Notes: generated by a model from the letters alone, not told the origin. DNA of 64,000 nt from Diphasiastrum complanatum (GCA_029204225.1 CM055102.1:24771390-24835389), one strand, 5' to 3'. Numbered from the stretch's first letter, positions 23,699 to 36,148 are shown. Translations and numbers: made by a program.

Positions 23699-25661
23699 TG
23701 GACCTATGCAAACTCCTTCATTGCTAGATGCAAAGTATTTCATTATCTTTATTGATGCATTCTCCAGAAGAATAGATGTTTATTTCATTAAACAGAAATC
23801 AGAGGCTTTTATCAAATTCAGACAATTCAAAGAGCATGCTGAGAATCAAACTGGAAAACGAATCAAAGCACTTAGGTCAAATAACGGGGGAGAATACATC
23901 CCCAACAAATTCAAGGAGTATTGCCTTATCAACGACATTGAACAACAATATATTACCTTTTATTCGCCTCAGTCAAATGGTCTTGCTGAGAGAAAGAACA
24001 GAACCTTAGTTAAATCGGCGAAGTGCATGTTATCACATGCGACACTCTCGAATTGCTTTTAGGCTGAAGCTGTTTCAACAACAACCTATATCTAGAACAA
24101 ATGTCCTACTAAAGGCCTCTCAAACAAAACACCATTTAAAGTTTGGACAAATACCAAATCTCCTTTATCAAACCTACGAGTTTTTGGATGTATTTCTTTT
24201 GCACAGATTCCTCATGATCTCAGGAAGAAGTTCGACTTCTAGAGTATCAAATGTGTTTTCATCAGCTACACTACTTCAGATCAAGCCTACAAGTTGTTCG
24301 ATCCCATCGAGTCAAAGATATTCACTAGTCGGGATGTCATCTTCATCGAAGATCAGTTTCAAGACCTTAAAGGAAAAGTCAGTCCCCATGTAGCCGACCT
24401 ATCAGATTCTCCTGACTCATTGAACTTTCCACTTCCGCAGTTACTATTCCCATTGAATGTCCAAGCTCTTCTACTTTTGATGAACAACAAATCAACGATG
24501 AATTAGAAGATGATGATGTTGCAGATCAGCAACTACAGTATGATGGAAATAATCAGCTTCTTGTATTACGTAGAAGATCATCAAGGACTAGCAGACCACC
24601 TGAGAGGTATATTGATGAGTCTACAGCCTATCTTGTTTAGGAACCGACGTCTGTTGAAGAGGTACTCAGTCAGTCTGATTCAGATCTCTGGAAAGAAACT
24701 ATGGATAAAGAGTATTCATCTCTTATCAAGAACCAGACGATCGATCTAGGCAAAGCTCATTTTTGCCTTGGTATACAAATCCACAAAGACAAAAAGTAGA
24801 AGTTGGTCTACATTACACAACAAAGGTACATCTAGAACATTTTAGTTAGATATAATCTAATGAATTGCAAGTTAGCACTCTCACCAATGGAACCAGGTCT
24901 CAAATTTTCAAAGGACCAGTGTCCCCAAACAATTCATGAGAAGTAGCAGATGCATGAGTATTCTTACCATTCTATTATAGGATCTCTTATGTACGCCATG
25001 ATTTGTACCAGGCCAGACATAGCTTTTGCAGTTAGCTCTCTCAGCCAATTTATGACTAATCCTAGTGTAACACATTGGAAGGCTCTTATTAGAGTCATGA
25101 GATATCTTCGAGCTACTATGGACTTGTGCATTTGTTATGGAGCAGTCGGCAACGACAAACTCAATTTTCTCAGTGGTTACACATATGCAAGTTGGGCAAG
25201 AGATGTAGACACTCGTAAATCCACTTCTGGATTTACATTCTTCCTCAACAATGGTCCAGTTTCCTGGAACAATCGCGAGCAATCTTTAATAGCTCTATCT
25301 TCTACTGAATCAGAGTATATTGCAGCCTCTCAAGCTACAAATGAAGCGATTTGGTTGAGGAATTTACTCTCAGATATCGGTCTGAATCAATATGCTCAGA
25401 CGACATTATTTTGTGATAATTAAAGTGCCATTGCTTTATCAGCCAACCCCAGATTTCATTCTAGGAGTAAGCACATTGAACTGAAGTATCATTTCGTCAG
25501 AAGCAAAGTTCTCAATGAAGAGGTCAGATTGCAGTACTGCAGAACACAAGATATGACAGTAGATGCTTTTACCAAAGCATTAAGTTTGGAAGTACACAAA
25601 AGATTCTGTGTAGAACTAAGTTTGAAGGTCAAGGCATTCAAGGATTCAGATTAAGAGAGAG
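23699..25661 (+). pseudogene. Copia integrase-(RT deleted)-RNase H, second half of the split element
   Basis: The integrase core resumes (FIIFIDAFSRRIDVYFI; LRSNNGGEYI; YSPQSNGLAERKNRT) and is open to 24062. Then comes the integrase C-terminal/linker region in shifting frames (24063-24700). The RT start near 24690 (LWKETMDKEYSSLIKNQT) jumps to FCLGIQIHKDKK near 24760, so the RT palm with its Y-x-D-D box is missing. RNase H is open at 24950-25423 (SWARDVDTRKSTSGFTFFL; ALSSTESEYIAASQATNEAI), with a CAA-to-TAA-like stop after FCDN. The polypurine tract TTAAGAGAGAG precedes the LTR. Confidence 0.9.
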
Positions 25662-25792
25662 TTTTAGATTACTCTCCTTCTTACTAATCGACTAATCGAT
25701 TTTAATCTTCATCCATTGTTTACCCAGTTCTGCAGATTTTCCCGCGTTTTTATACAGTCTGCAGATTTGCAAGTGTTGTTACAAAGTCAGTA
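25662..25792 (+). repeat. 3' LTR of Copia element, truncated to about 130 bp
   Basis: TTTTAGATTACTCTCCTTC corresponds to TGTTGGATTATTCTCCTTC with changes. Similarity to the 5' LTR continues to about 25792 and then stops abruptly. Confidence 0.75.
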
Positions 25793-26380
25793 AAGGAGTT
25801 CTCAATATCAAAAAGACCCTTTAAGGAATGCCATGTAGGATATAAAAAAATATCAAAATAAAAAAAAACATCATTGTTTACTGCTTGCCCCCACCACTCC
25901 CGAGGCCTCCCCAACTCCCAATGATCTAACCACAGTGTCTATAGTCACAGTTAAGAACTGTAAACAGTTCGCAGTATAACTTGACTAAATTCAAAAATAT
26001 TCCCTCCATTGGTTACGAAAAGAGCAATATTTTTACTGGATGTAGAATATGACCGCCATTCCCAAATTAGAATCAGAAAAATTGCAAAATGTTTACATAT
26101 GCATTCCTTCCATGAGAATGGAAATATGGCTGCCATCTCCAATTATGAACGCCCTCGTCACCTTGGAATGGAAATATGAGCGCCAACTGCCTATTGGAAT
26201 GAAAAAATGAGCGGCATTTCCAAATTTGAATCAAGCATACAAGCATGGAGATTGGATTGATCGTACATAGTATATAACATAATCAAAGATGAGTATTTTG
26301 TTTTGCTTCATAGAATCTGGTCATAGTACTTTGATGCAACTGATTACTCTATTGTTTTTTTGATGATGACATTGTATCAT
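25793..26380. other. Unassigned stretch with a four-fold diverged motif
   Basis: No gene is visible. Between about 26045 and 26232 a motif of the form GAATATGACCGCCATTCCCAA recurs four times with changes, spaced roughly 40-60 bases. It sits just upstream of the coding remnants starting near 26400 and may be a promoter or sub-terminal repeat zone. Confidence 0.4.
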
Positions 26381-26399
26381 CTACATGGGGATATCCCTA

Positions 26400-28778
26400 T
26401 TGATTTGGCACCTTTGCAGAGAAGAGGAGGCAAAGGAATTTTGTTGAGGATCATTCTCGTTATAGGGCAGAAGGAAAAAAAAACTTGGATTTGTGGACAG
26501 ATGGAACATTATATCCAAAAGATCCAAGCACTTTGACACATCCCACATTCTCTTCAATAACTCATTTAGTTACATGAATATGTAATGGGCATAGTGGATT
26601 ACTAGGATATTGTGAAAGATTGCAGAACCATGGAAAACAACTTTATATGAATAAAGTTCACTATTTAGAAGGTGAGTTAATTCGGATATCCTCTTATTGT
26701 CAGAATAGAGATTGTCATCTCCAAAAGACGTTAGAAGAAAATGAACAACTTAAAAAAAATAATGAATCATTTCAGAAGATAACAATCAATACCAAATGAG
26801 AACTAGAGCAAATGCAATTAGTCTTACAGTCTATTCGTATTGAAAACTTACAATTATTGAAGGATGTGGATTTGGCAAAGAAGAAGAATGAAAGTAAGAA
26901 GCGAAAGCGACAAAGTTGCAAGGATATTCAAATGCTTTCAAAAGGAGGTTTTGGAAATAGAAGGATTCGTGCATTCAAGTAAGCATATTCTGATTTTTGT
27001 AAGTTTTTCAATGACATTTGGATTTAATTTCAGCTATGGTGATATTCTATTAACTATCTATTTTTTTTGCAGATCTGCATTAGTAGCTCCTCGGAATATT
27101 AAAGACAATGCTTCACTAGGAATGTCATTGGGCACAATATTGAATTGCAAATCGACTGAGCATATCATGATGAACAATAGGAGTTCAAATGTAAAGTGTA
27201 AAATAGCAGAGTCTTTGATGGTGAACATTCAAATTTTTTTAGATAAGACTATAGTTCAGGGTGCTTGTGATTTTGCAGGTATTAGCAGGGAAGCATATGC
27301 AACAATATTTAAACTGATTAGAGAAGCTTTTAAGCATGTTCAAATTAGAAAAGTCCCAATCTCTAGGACATATCACTTGAAAAAAGAGAGGGATACATTA
27401 AACATAGGTATGCATAAGATCATTGAAACTCCATTTCATATTAAGGAGCTGTATGAAACTGATGGAAGATCGATATTCTATAACTCATCAAACAACTTAT
27501 TTGTTGATCTAAATTACTTGCTGAGATACATCGTCACATTCTACAATATAACCTATGAAAAGGTGAATGGCAAAATAATCATAGTACTTAAGTTAAATGA
27601 GTCAGAAATTGTGAAAGGGCAGAAGATGGAGAGGGTTAGTATAACTCTCATGAATGGTGCCCTATCACAAACAGAGAACCAAGAAGATTTCAGATTCAGT
27701 GTCCAGTCAGAAAATGATATATGGTAGTTGGTAGCATTTCAGGTAACTAGCCTCATTACTACATTACATTCATTGAATAGTATTAATTCATTTTAAACTA
27801 AGTCTGATTAATTTCATGGCAAAAGATGTAACTAGGAGTACAAGAATTACTAGAGAATATGCAGATCCAAACAGGAAGCCTGTGCTGCCTATCCCCTTGA
27901 AAAATGTGCATGTTTGCACTCTTCATGCAGAAGTTAGATTAATAGAAAAGATCATTTATCTTCATATAGTTCGTGCTTGGAATACTAAGCCAGCATCATT
28001 AGCAAAGGAAGCTATCTCTCGATTAGAAGATGTTTTTATTAAAAGCAAGACTCCATAAGGGACATGTCAAAATTCAAAAAGATGAAAAGCTTTCAGGAAA
28101 GAATAGGAACATGCCAACTAAGCCAAGCATAGGAGGAGCAAAAGCACGACTTTTCCTATCAAATCATACTGGTAAGGCTTCTAATATTCAACACTCAATC
28201 TAGATAGATACTATTGCTGCCACTCAGGACTTCGAGAAAGACGGCAAAACTAGAGTACTAAAAGTTGATGTATGGAAGAAGCTTGATAGTATGATTGCTA
28301 TTTCAAGAAAAGAAAAATAATTTGATATTGATAAGAAAGCTGTCCAAAGGACTTGTGTCGAGTTTGTAAATGCAGTATCAAAAGCATGGGGAGAAGATCA
28401 TATCACTCATTACATGGTTAATATAAAATTTTCAAGATGCTTTCAATTTTTTATATATATTTAGATCCAAACATAAGACTAACATTATGATTTTGACATA
28501 TGCAGTACATACTAAGAGATTATACAACATTTTTTGCAAACACATATGGAAGCTTGAGTGTATGGTCATCACAAGGGATGGAGAAGTCACATTGGCAAGC
28601 ACGAGCAACATTTCATCGAAACACACAACATGGAGGAACCAATGAAAAACGAAACTACATTTGTCAATTGTTTCAGTGGTTCTGCCGCAGAGTTCATATT
28701 CGACATATAACAAAGTCCACACAATACAACAAGTTTAGAAAAGCATGCAAGTTTATACAGGAAGAGAAAATTAGATGA
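26400..28778 (+). pseudogene. Unrecognised multi-exon gene, decayed (plus strand)
   Basis: I do not recognise the family. The reconstructed order is: a segment with LDLWTDGTLYPKDPSTLTHP; a Cys-containing coiled-coil (NEQLKKNNESFQ ... IENLQLLKDVDLAKKK); an intron (GTAAGC at about 26979 to TTTGCAG at about 27071) after which SALVAPRNIKDNASLG follows in frame; a segment open to 27727; then LKNVHVCTLHAEVRLIEK (27816-28058); KPSIGGAKARLFLSNHTGK; AVSKAWGEDHITHYM; a second intron (about 28422-28504); and YGSLSVWSSQGMEKSHWQAR with RNTQHGG and a stop near 28778. Several in-frame stops (near 26572 and 26797, others at 27725 and 28318) and frame changes show decay. The motif blocks resemble uncharacterised eukaryotic proteins that may belong to mobile elements, but that is inference. 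Confidence 0.6.
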
Positions 28779-28913
28779 TTGTTGAGTAGAAGATCATCAT
28801 TGTCATCAAATCATGACATGTTTAGAATTGCTTTGCAAATTCATTGAACAAGAGAGGAGAAATACTCAATGTAAATGTATTGATTGTATTATAACAAAAT
28901 ACAAAGTGTCAAC

Positions 28914-30530
28914 TATTCATCATCAGATCGTGTGTCAGATTCTATGGCAGTATTGTCATGAAAAAATTCTCTGCTAGCGTATGCATCTAATAGATGTGCA
29001 TTATCCTTATTTCCACTAAGCTCAATATAAGTGGAATACAATGAATAATGGGAGCTCTTTAAAGGAACATTCCCATCAGTAAAACCTAAAATGTTCAAAA
29101 TATAAGATCTTTTGACAAAAATGATCTTATTTGTCTTAACAAATTTATGTCCTCTTATGTAAAATGATAAAGCTTTAACTGCCATTATAAGACTCTCCCC
29201 AACTGGACTCAGCTTGGAATGAGCAATATAGATCTCATTCTTCAAAAAATGCCTAAGATAGTGGCCAAGTCCACTATCCCTCTGGAACAAGGATGCGTGT
29301 TGTCTAAAACCATCTCGTCTCGCAGCAAAATCATCAATTATGAGAGCATCCTGCAATAGGAAATATGTTAGCAAAAACACATTCAGTGACTAAAAACATT
29401 CTAATGAAAGGAAGTTTAAACACTTACACATTCTTCATCATCAGGGGCAACCAGATCAGGATGACCAATATAATGACCATGTACTGAAGTGGAATTATCA
29501 GTGAAATGCATTAATGATGGACGAGGGAAGCCCATCTAGGATTGAAATGCCATGAATTCTTCATCGGATGGTCTGCCTCGCCCATCCTCATCAATATTTG
29601 ATGAAGTCTTAGTCAGGCATTCTTCACCGGTCATAAAGCCCTCCTCATCATCAAAATCAATACCAACAACAAGGTCATCTGTTTCAAAATCTACAAAGTC
29701 GGAGAATTCGGAAATTGTGCTGGATAATAAACATAGAACCTCATCTTCACGATAGTCAAAAAATTTACATAAATCATCAGTAGTAAAATATACATCGTCA
29801 TTAATATAATATACAGGCAAATTGAAAAGACATTTAGACTCCTCCATAGGGATTGATTCATCAGCAGATGAACTTTGGCCAATAAAAGAATCCCGGAGAA
29901 AATCATAAAGATGTATCCTCTTCCTGAACGGTAAATTGCAAAGCGAGGCCTCGCTTTACATTTTGCCAAAGACTTGCGACAAATCCTCCTCTTCCTCTCA
30001 CTTTGAATTCCACTTCGAGAGTCAAGTATGAAGGATTACCACGAACATGTTCGGGTGTAACCAAGTCTACCCCCTGAGTTGCTACCTCTATCTCAAATGA
30101 AATAAACTGGGTGGACAGACTCCTACAATATGATGGAAATGCACTACTTCTAACAAACTCTACAGCAAGATGTTGAGGCAATAGTACCATGACATGATGT
30201 GATGTCAACAGATGATAGCTATGCAAAGGCATGCCTACAACCTAACTGGTTTCCCTGCTCACGATGTGCTCTATCGCACCACTTCTAGGTGATTGTACAC
30301 TGGCATCTAAAGTCAATGTACCATTGCTACGTAGGGACACACATGTAGTGCTTAAACTACGTACTGGCAAAGCCCTATTCTTGGCTTGTCTCCTACGGGC
30401 CAATCTCTTCCTTCGGGCAGATGTGCTTTCATTTTCCGGAGTTCTGTATGAAACATTGTTTTGTACAAACTCCAGAGTCACTACTTGTTGGTTGGGGTTT
30501 TCAGACTTGATATTCACAACCTTCGTTCAT
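28914..30530 (-). pseudogene. Unrecognised gene, decayed, convergent with the previous one (minus strand)
   Basis: Family not recognised. From an ATG near 30517 it runs leftwards: an Arg-rich N-terminus (ARRKRLARRRQAKNRALP), an in-frame TAG at about 30242, a segment with TPEHVRGNPSYLTLEVEFKV (29903-30232), a frameshift, an acidic segment (DFETDDLVVGIDFDDEEGF), another TAG near 29536, then HYIGHPDLVAPDDEEC, a well-formed intron (GTAAGT near 29428 to TTGCAG near 29353), and a last exon with LIIDDFAARRDGFRQHASLF and NEIYIAHSKLSPVGESL ending at TGA near 28914. Its tail faces the tail of the plus-strand gene about 135 bp away. A two-gene mobile element is possible but unproved. Confidence 0.55.
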
Positions 30531-30583
30531 TTATCCTACAAGTTACACATGGATTTTGTCAAAATCAAACAAACAATAGTGGC

Positions 30584-30742
<159 letters not shown>

Positions 30743-31172
30743 CATGATTCTAATATTTTACCATGTAATTCATTATTTAAGAACACAAGTGATATCTCAT
30801 TATTTGCATTTAATTAAACCCTTATTTCTTAGAAAATTTTCAAACACAAGACATAAAATTGATTTCATATGATTCTTCCCAATGAGAAGTTTTTTTTTTC
30901 AGAAGGATGTTAATGTCATGTGAATTACTACTTGTATAAATGGAATTTAAGTGAATAACCAAGGTCAATGGATTTCAGTTTCATAAACTCAATTTGATTT
31001 CTTTTGCAGAATAAATTTTAGATAAATGATGATTACGGTCACTCGAGCTAAAAATATTAAAAAGAAAAGTCCTAGTTGTAATTGTGTAAATTCTTTATGG
31101 AAAACACATTACTTTTCATGGCTTAGATCTCTCCACCGAATTTTATTGAAACTATGCAATTACCTTAAAGGG

Positions 31173-31173
<1 letters not shown>

Positions 31174-31211
<38 letters not shown>
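31174..31211. repeat. Homopolymer G run of about 38
   Basis: An uninterrupted G tract. It is either a genuine G-rich run able to form quadruplexes or a length artefact of sequencing or assembly. Confidence 0.85.
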
Positions 31212-31212
<1 letters not shown>

Positions 31213-34200
31213 GTGATGGGATTAATGCTATCAAAGATCTATTAGTTGCATAATTTTTGGAAAAAGGCCAAAATTTGCAGTGAAATGTGATCATCTGAAA
31301 CTATTTGAACAAGTAAGCTACAAAAATGGAAGTATTTGAAAGTCATAGACAATTCTCTACGATTGTGAGGAACAATTCGGAACTAGAGGAGGTTTGAAAT
31401 CATTATTGATATGTATAAGTAGTACATAAAAAGATTAAAGCTACTATTCCTAGTTTTGTTCATGATTGGAGTAAGTTTGATCACACCCTACCTAATCTTA
31501 ATTTGACGTCTAGGATCAATTTAGGGTGGATTGAATAGAAGAAAATTTGTTATTAGTGATAAGTTGGATTGGAAAACTTACGAGAGTGGATAGATATGTG
31601 AGTAAAAAGTGTAGAGAGGATCTGCCACGTACAAAGTATATTTATGTACTAGATCATAATGGACTATTCTTCTACGTATGTTCTGATCTTACGGAATCTG
31701 CTATGTGTTCTTGGTTACTGGGTCTATACCGTATACTTAAATCAATCGGTGAACATAGACATATGAACAAGTAATGTTTGAAAAATTACTTGCAAGTTAA
31801 TAACTCCTTTTGTAAAAGAATAAAGATAGAAGAAGATCTAAATGTAGTGCTATACTTGTATAAGCAAATTCAGCACCTATACATTTGAGATTTTGAATCA
31901 TTGGAAGTTAACTTGAGTAGTTAGGTTAATCTTGTTTAAAAATAAAGCTAATTGATATAAACGAGCGACATGAAGAGAATTCACCAAGAACTGTTTGTTT
32001 TTATTTATATTGCATATAAGATGCATGATTTATGAGTCGTCAAGATTTGTCAATAAAAGTTATGTGCATAAAATGTAGGAAATTCTTGGTATAGAGTATT
32101 TCTCAACTGAGAAATAGACTCAGTTCATTAGTGATTGTGTCCAAGAGAGCTCAATTGGATAACATATCCTAATAATTCCAAGAATGACAACAAAGTTCAT
32201 AGGGAATTCAAGAGAACGTAGTATATCTGGATTCAATTCTAGATGGTAATCAAAAGTTTTTTGTAGTTGAAAATAGTTATCAATACAATTTTGGTATAAA
32301 CAGAAATAATATAACAACAACCTCACTTTCAGTTTACATTCTTACGTCAACACCCAAAAAATCCATCATAGCAAACGTACGTTGAATCTTACCAAACCAA
32401 AGCTTACCAGCTCAACACACACTCTCCATACTTGCAAAACTTACAATGTACCACTCCACAATCTATGTCGTACTCTTTATATTTTTTGTAGTTAGAATGC
32501 ATTCAAAGACACATAATTAGTTTCCTTCCTTATTAGACGGAAGATACTACTTTGCAAAGAAAACAATTATTACATGTATTCTTAGTATTAATTCAAAGAT
32601 TGAAAACAAATTTTACACATAAAATAGATTGACAAATTTCAGATCTATAGACTTAAATAAATGAACACCATGTTAATATATGCCACACATATGTGGCATC
32701 TCAAATGCAAAAAAGTAACATCTTAGAGACAAAGTATGTGCTTTGAATCTAGGTGAATTTTAAAAACAATATTAACTTTTGGAACAATTTCATGTCTTAT
32801 ATAGGGTTTTGTGTGACATTCTTCTATTTTCTATGGTCAATGATGCGCTGTTATTAGTACTTCTTTGGTTATGTCTTTTGGAGATACATATATTCTAGAC
32901 TAGAAAACTAGGAACATCTTAGATTTTGTAAAGATTATTTCAAGCATTCAACACAAAGGTTGAATTTAAAACCTCATTGACAATTGTTGCAAAGTTTGTG
33001 AAATGATTTAATTAGAGCATTAGCTTCCTAACTTGCAGGTTCATGTGGTACATGCATACTTTATGTGGACATGTCAAGTCAAGGTTTTTGTGAGGAATTC
33101 TTCATGACCATATGGAAGTGTGTTTGTTAAGTTTTTGAAACTACCAAGCAAAGCATTGTAGTCCAAGCTTGCAACTCAATGACATGCATGCATACTTATG
33201 TTAAAATGTCAAGTCAAGCAATTTGTTCACATGTGATATCATCATCATCTTTATTCAAATTTCAATCTCAAACATTATACATCTTTTTGTATTAGAGCAA
33301 TATGTGGATGGAAGGATAAAGTATTTTTACAACACAGACAAAGTCTACTAGCTAACTATTGAATATTATTTTATTCTAGTCCACCACACCAACTAATCAA
33401 ATAGTAGTAGTCCATGTAAAACCAGTTACACTATGCTTATAGAATTTAAGCCTCGAGGCATGATGGCCTAGTCGGAACTAGAATGCCTAGAACTAAATAA
33501 TTAGTACTATGGGCATGAGGCCTTGAAGGACCTAGAGGGCACACAAATAGCATATAAAAGGCCATATGGAGTGACATGTAGTAGAATAGGCCCTTGAGTA
33601 TAGGTGCCCACATCTAGATGGTGTATGTGAGAACATGTGGTAAGAGCAACAAGGACCCACAAGAGAAAAGCAAACAATCTATGACAAACTGCCTCCAAAT
33701 CATGTCCATTTGCACAAACGTGTGGGGACTTGAACCTAGATGAGCAAGCCCAATCCTAAGTTCATTGCCACCTTGTCAATGGCTCTAGCTGTCCCATTTG
33801 ACCAAAAATAATCATAGGTTCTAACACGGGTTTTGTTGGACCCAACAATTGCTCTTGTTCAATTTAGTAACCATATTCAAAAAATTCTTTGTTCATTGTA
33901 AGATTCCCCTGAAGAAGGCCTTGTCTCCAATTGTCCACAAGTTGAATAAGATCAATTGGGCCCAAGAACCCTATGACTATTGTTGGTCAAATAGGACACC
34001 TAGTCCCTCATGCTTCAAAGACTCCCAATATAAATATTGCATGTAATGAAGCTAGTACAAAAGCAATAGATTGTGAATTTTATATTGGCTTGCTAGTCAA
34101 TCCCTCCTTTTATCTCCTTGATGCAAGGTTGGCTCCAATTAGCCCCACAAAAGGGACATATACAATTAAAAAAACTATGATATGCATCAACCTTTTATGT

Positions 34201-34239
34201 TCAACCACTCTCTTTCTTTTCTCAACTTCTTTTACACGT
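31212..34239. other. Gene-poor AT-rich stretch
   Basis: I see no conserved domain, long frame or paired repeat over 3 kb. Short frames (up to 75 codons) lack codon structure. A block at about 33440-33830 has more even base composition and could be an old LTR, but no partner was found. Confidence 0.45.
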
Positions 34240-34249
34240 TGCGCATGCG

Positions 34250-34314
<65 letters not shown>

Positions 34315-34331
34315 ATGCATGCATGCGTGTA
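34240..34331. repeat. 92-bp alternating purine-pyrimidine tract (GC/AC/ATGC)
   Basis: TGCGCATGCGCGCGCGC is followed by (AC)n to 34310, then GTGCATGCATGCATGCGTGT. Pyrimidine and purine alternate without a break for 92 bases, the sequence type most prone to left-handed Z-DNA. Confidence 0.9.
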
Positions 34332-35821
34332 ATGATACAATGTCTACTTAATGTTGTATTAATAATATACTTTTAGTGATTTAAAGTCAATTTGACATTA
34401 TATTGATTTTATAATTACATACTTAGATAATCCAACAAGAGTGGTTGAACATTCAAGGTTCAATGGGCACCCATTTTTTTTTTCTTGAGATTATTTCTGA
34501 TTTGTGTGGTTGAGTGGAGACAAAATTTATGCATCAAGGAGAGAAAAGGAAGCCTTGACTTGCAAGCTAGTTATTAGAGGGGCATCCCAAGTTTAATTAG
34601 TAGTTTTGGTGAGTTGGGGGCGAAAGGTTGCAAGAAAGAGCTCTTCTAGTGCATAATATTAATTTTGAGATTTACTTGATGTCTTAGTGAGTTATTAGTT
34701 TTGCCCAATTTGGGCAAAGCTTTTAAAGTTTCACTTATTTATTGAGCAAGTTGAATCTCTTTGAGAATAAAGCTTTCAAATGACTCTAAGAGTGGTTTCA
34801 GGCTTGAGTACTTGGCAGTGGCACATGAGGTGGCTGCGCCCTTGCCAGCATGTAAAGGCATATCAAGCCCATTTTGGACATGGGAACATTTATGGGCATG
34901 TTGAGTTGTCGAGACAACTTAAGAAAAATGAATCAATAGCGTGCATGGCGTGGATTTGAACTAGCCAATCAACTCAGAGCACCCTAAGCCCGTTCAATTG
35001 TGTTAACTTGGTTGGGAAGGATCGAAAGATGGGCGGGGCCGCATGAGAAATGGGAGTCTATGGTAGTGAGGTATCACCCTTTGATGGAATTTTGAGGTGA
35101 AGGGCCAGTTTGACAAGGCTTTGTCGTGAGGATGAGGGAAATTGTGAAACCTCACGGGCACGGCACTTTGAAGTTGAATAAGGAATTTTGACGTAGTCAA
35201 AACTAACGTGGTCTCACTTAGACCCAGCAATTGCAAGCTGCCATGCCCTTCACGTGCCCATCCACCTCTCACAGAGAAAGGCAACAGTTTGATTACATCT
35301 CACTTGAAGGGCATATCTGAAAGCTACTCTTCAAGTTGAGAAGACAAATGCATGAGTCAAACTTCAACAGAAAATCATAAACAACCCATTGTGAGTGAGT
35401 ATTGCATGAAAAATGCTTTTAAGGGTTTCACATATCAGTTCAAGGGCAATGTATGAGCTAGCATATCAAGTTGAATGGTATTGAAATATCATGCCCTTCA
35501 TTTTAAAAGGAAGCCCCTCAAATTCCAAGCCTATCTTGAAGGGTGATCTTTTTCTTTCTCTATGCTAGAAGCATTTGGGAAGGTCTGTGAGGCTATGGCA
35601 CTGATGTGCTGTCTTTGACAAAGGAAACACAAGTATTGTCAATTTCTCCAGATGTCCATCCCAGTCAGTCAAAGATCAGCACAAACCCATTTTCTTTCTT
35701 CAAAGTTCAGAGCTGCAGCTTGCATGAAGCTTCAAGATCCAAATGGGTGACTGAGGAATAGTAGTATTTGGTGTTCTTCTGCTGCCAAAGTCAACAATTG
35801 CTAAGTCTTTCCCACAAGATT
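34332..35821. other. Intergenic stretch upstream of the peptide-precursor gene
   Basis: No gene domain is visible. It holds T runs near 34476 and GC-richer DNA at 34990-35290. The last few hundred bases are the likely distal promoter of the gene at 36149. Confidence 0.5.
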
Positions 35822-36067
35822 TTTCTTTCAATCAAAAGGCTTATATACAGCAGCAGTTGTAACTTGTCTCCCATCACCACTTCAGCTGTATAATCCACTC
35901 TTCCATCACTGTCTCTCATCCTCCCTCTATCTGTATCTTCATTCAAGCTTTTCCTTCCAAGCAAAAAGGTTAACTACAGCACTAGTTGCAAAGTTGTCAC
36001 CCATCGCTACTTCAATTGTAGCCTCACTTTCATCATATCTTCTGCTCTGTCTGTATCTTTATTCTTG
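35822..36067 (+). promoter_or_regulatory. Tandemly duplicated core promoter/5' leader, about 125 bp x 2
   Basis: Copy 1 (35822-35947) and copy 2 (about 35948-36067) align throughout. Both have TTTCTTTCAA/TTTCCTTCCA, CAGCAGCAGTTG/CAGCACTAGTTG, TCTCCCATCACCACTTCA/TCACCCATCGCTACTTCA and CTGTATCTTCATTC/CTGTATCTTTATTC. Copy 1 contains TTATATACAG at 35841, a good TATA box; copy 2 has TTAACTACAG at that place. Copy 2 therefore probably acts as transcribed leader of the gene at 36149, with transcription starting after 35870. Confidence 0.65.
35842..35847 (+). promoter_or_regulatory. Candidate TATA box (TATATA)
   Basis: It lies about 300 bases upstream of the ATG at 36149, in the first copy of the duplicated leader. 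It is the only TATA-like site I found in that leader. Confidence 0.5.
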
Positions 36068-36148
36068 ATCCATCGTAGCTTTCAGCTACTGCATTCTTTC
36101 AGGTGTTTCTGTTTTTGGTGAGTTTTGTGTGGGATATTGAGAGGCGTG

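Noticed and set aside
34900-35010. tRNA-like B box (GTTCAAATCC on the minus strand) suggesting a SINE
   Set aside because: The A-box-like words are too close to the B box, and no poly(A) tail or target duplication was found.
36125-36148. Upstream TTG/GTG codons as the start of the peptide-precursor gene
   Set aside because: Nuclear plant genes start at ATG, and the ATG at 36149 alone gives a well-formed signal peptide.
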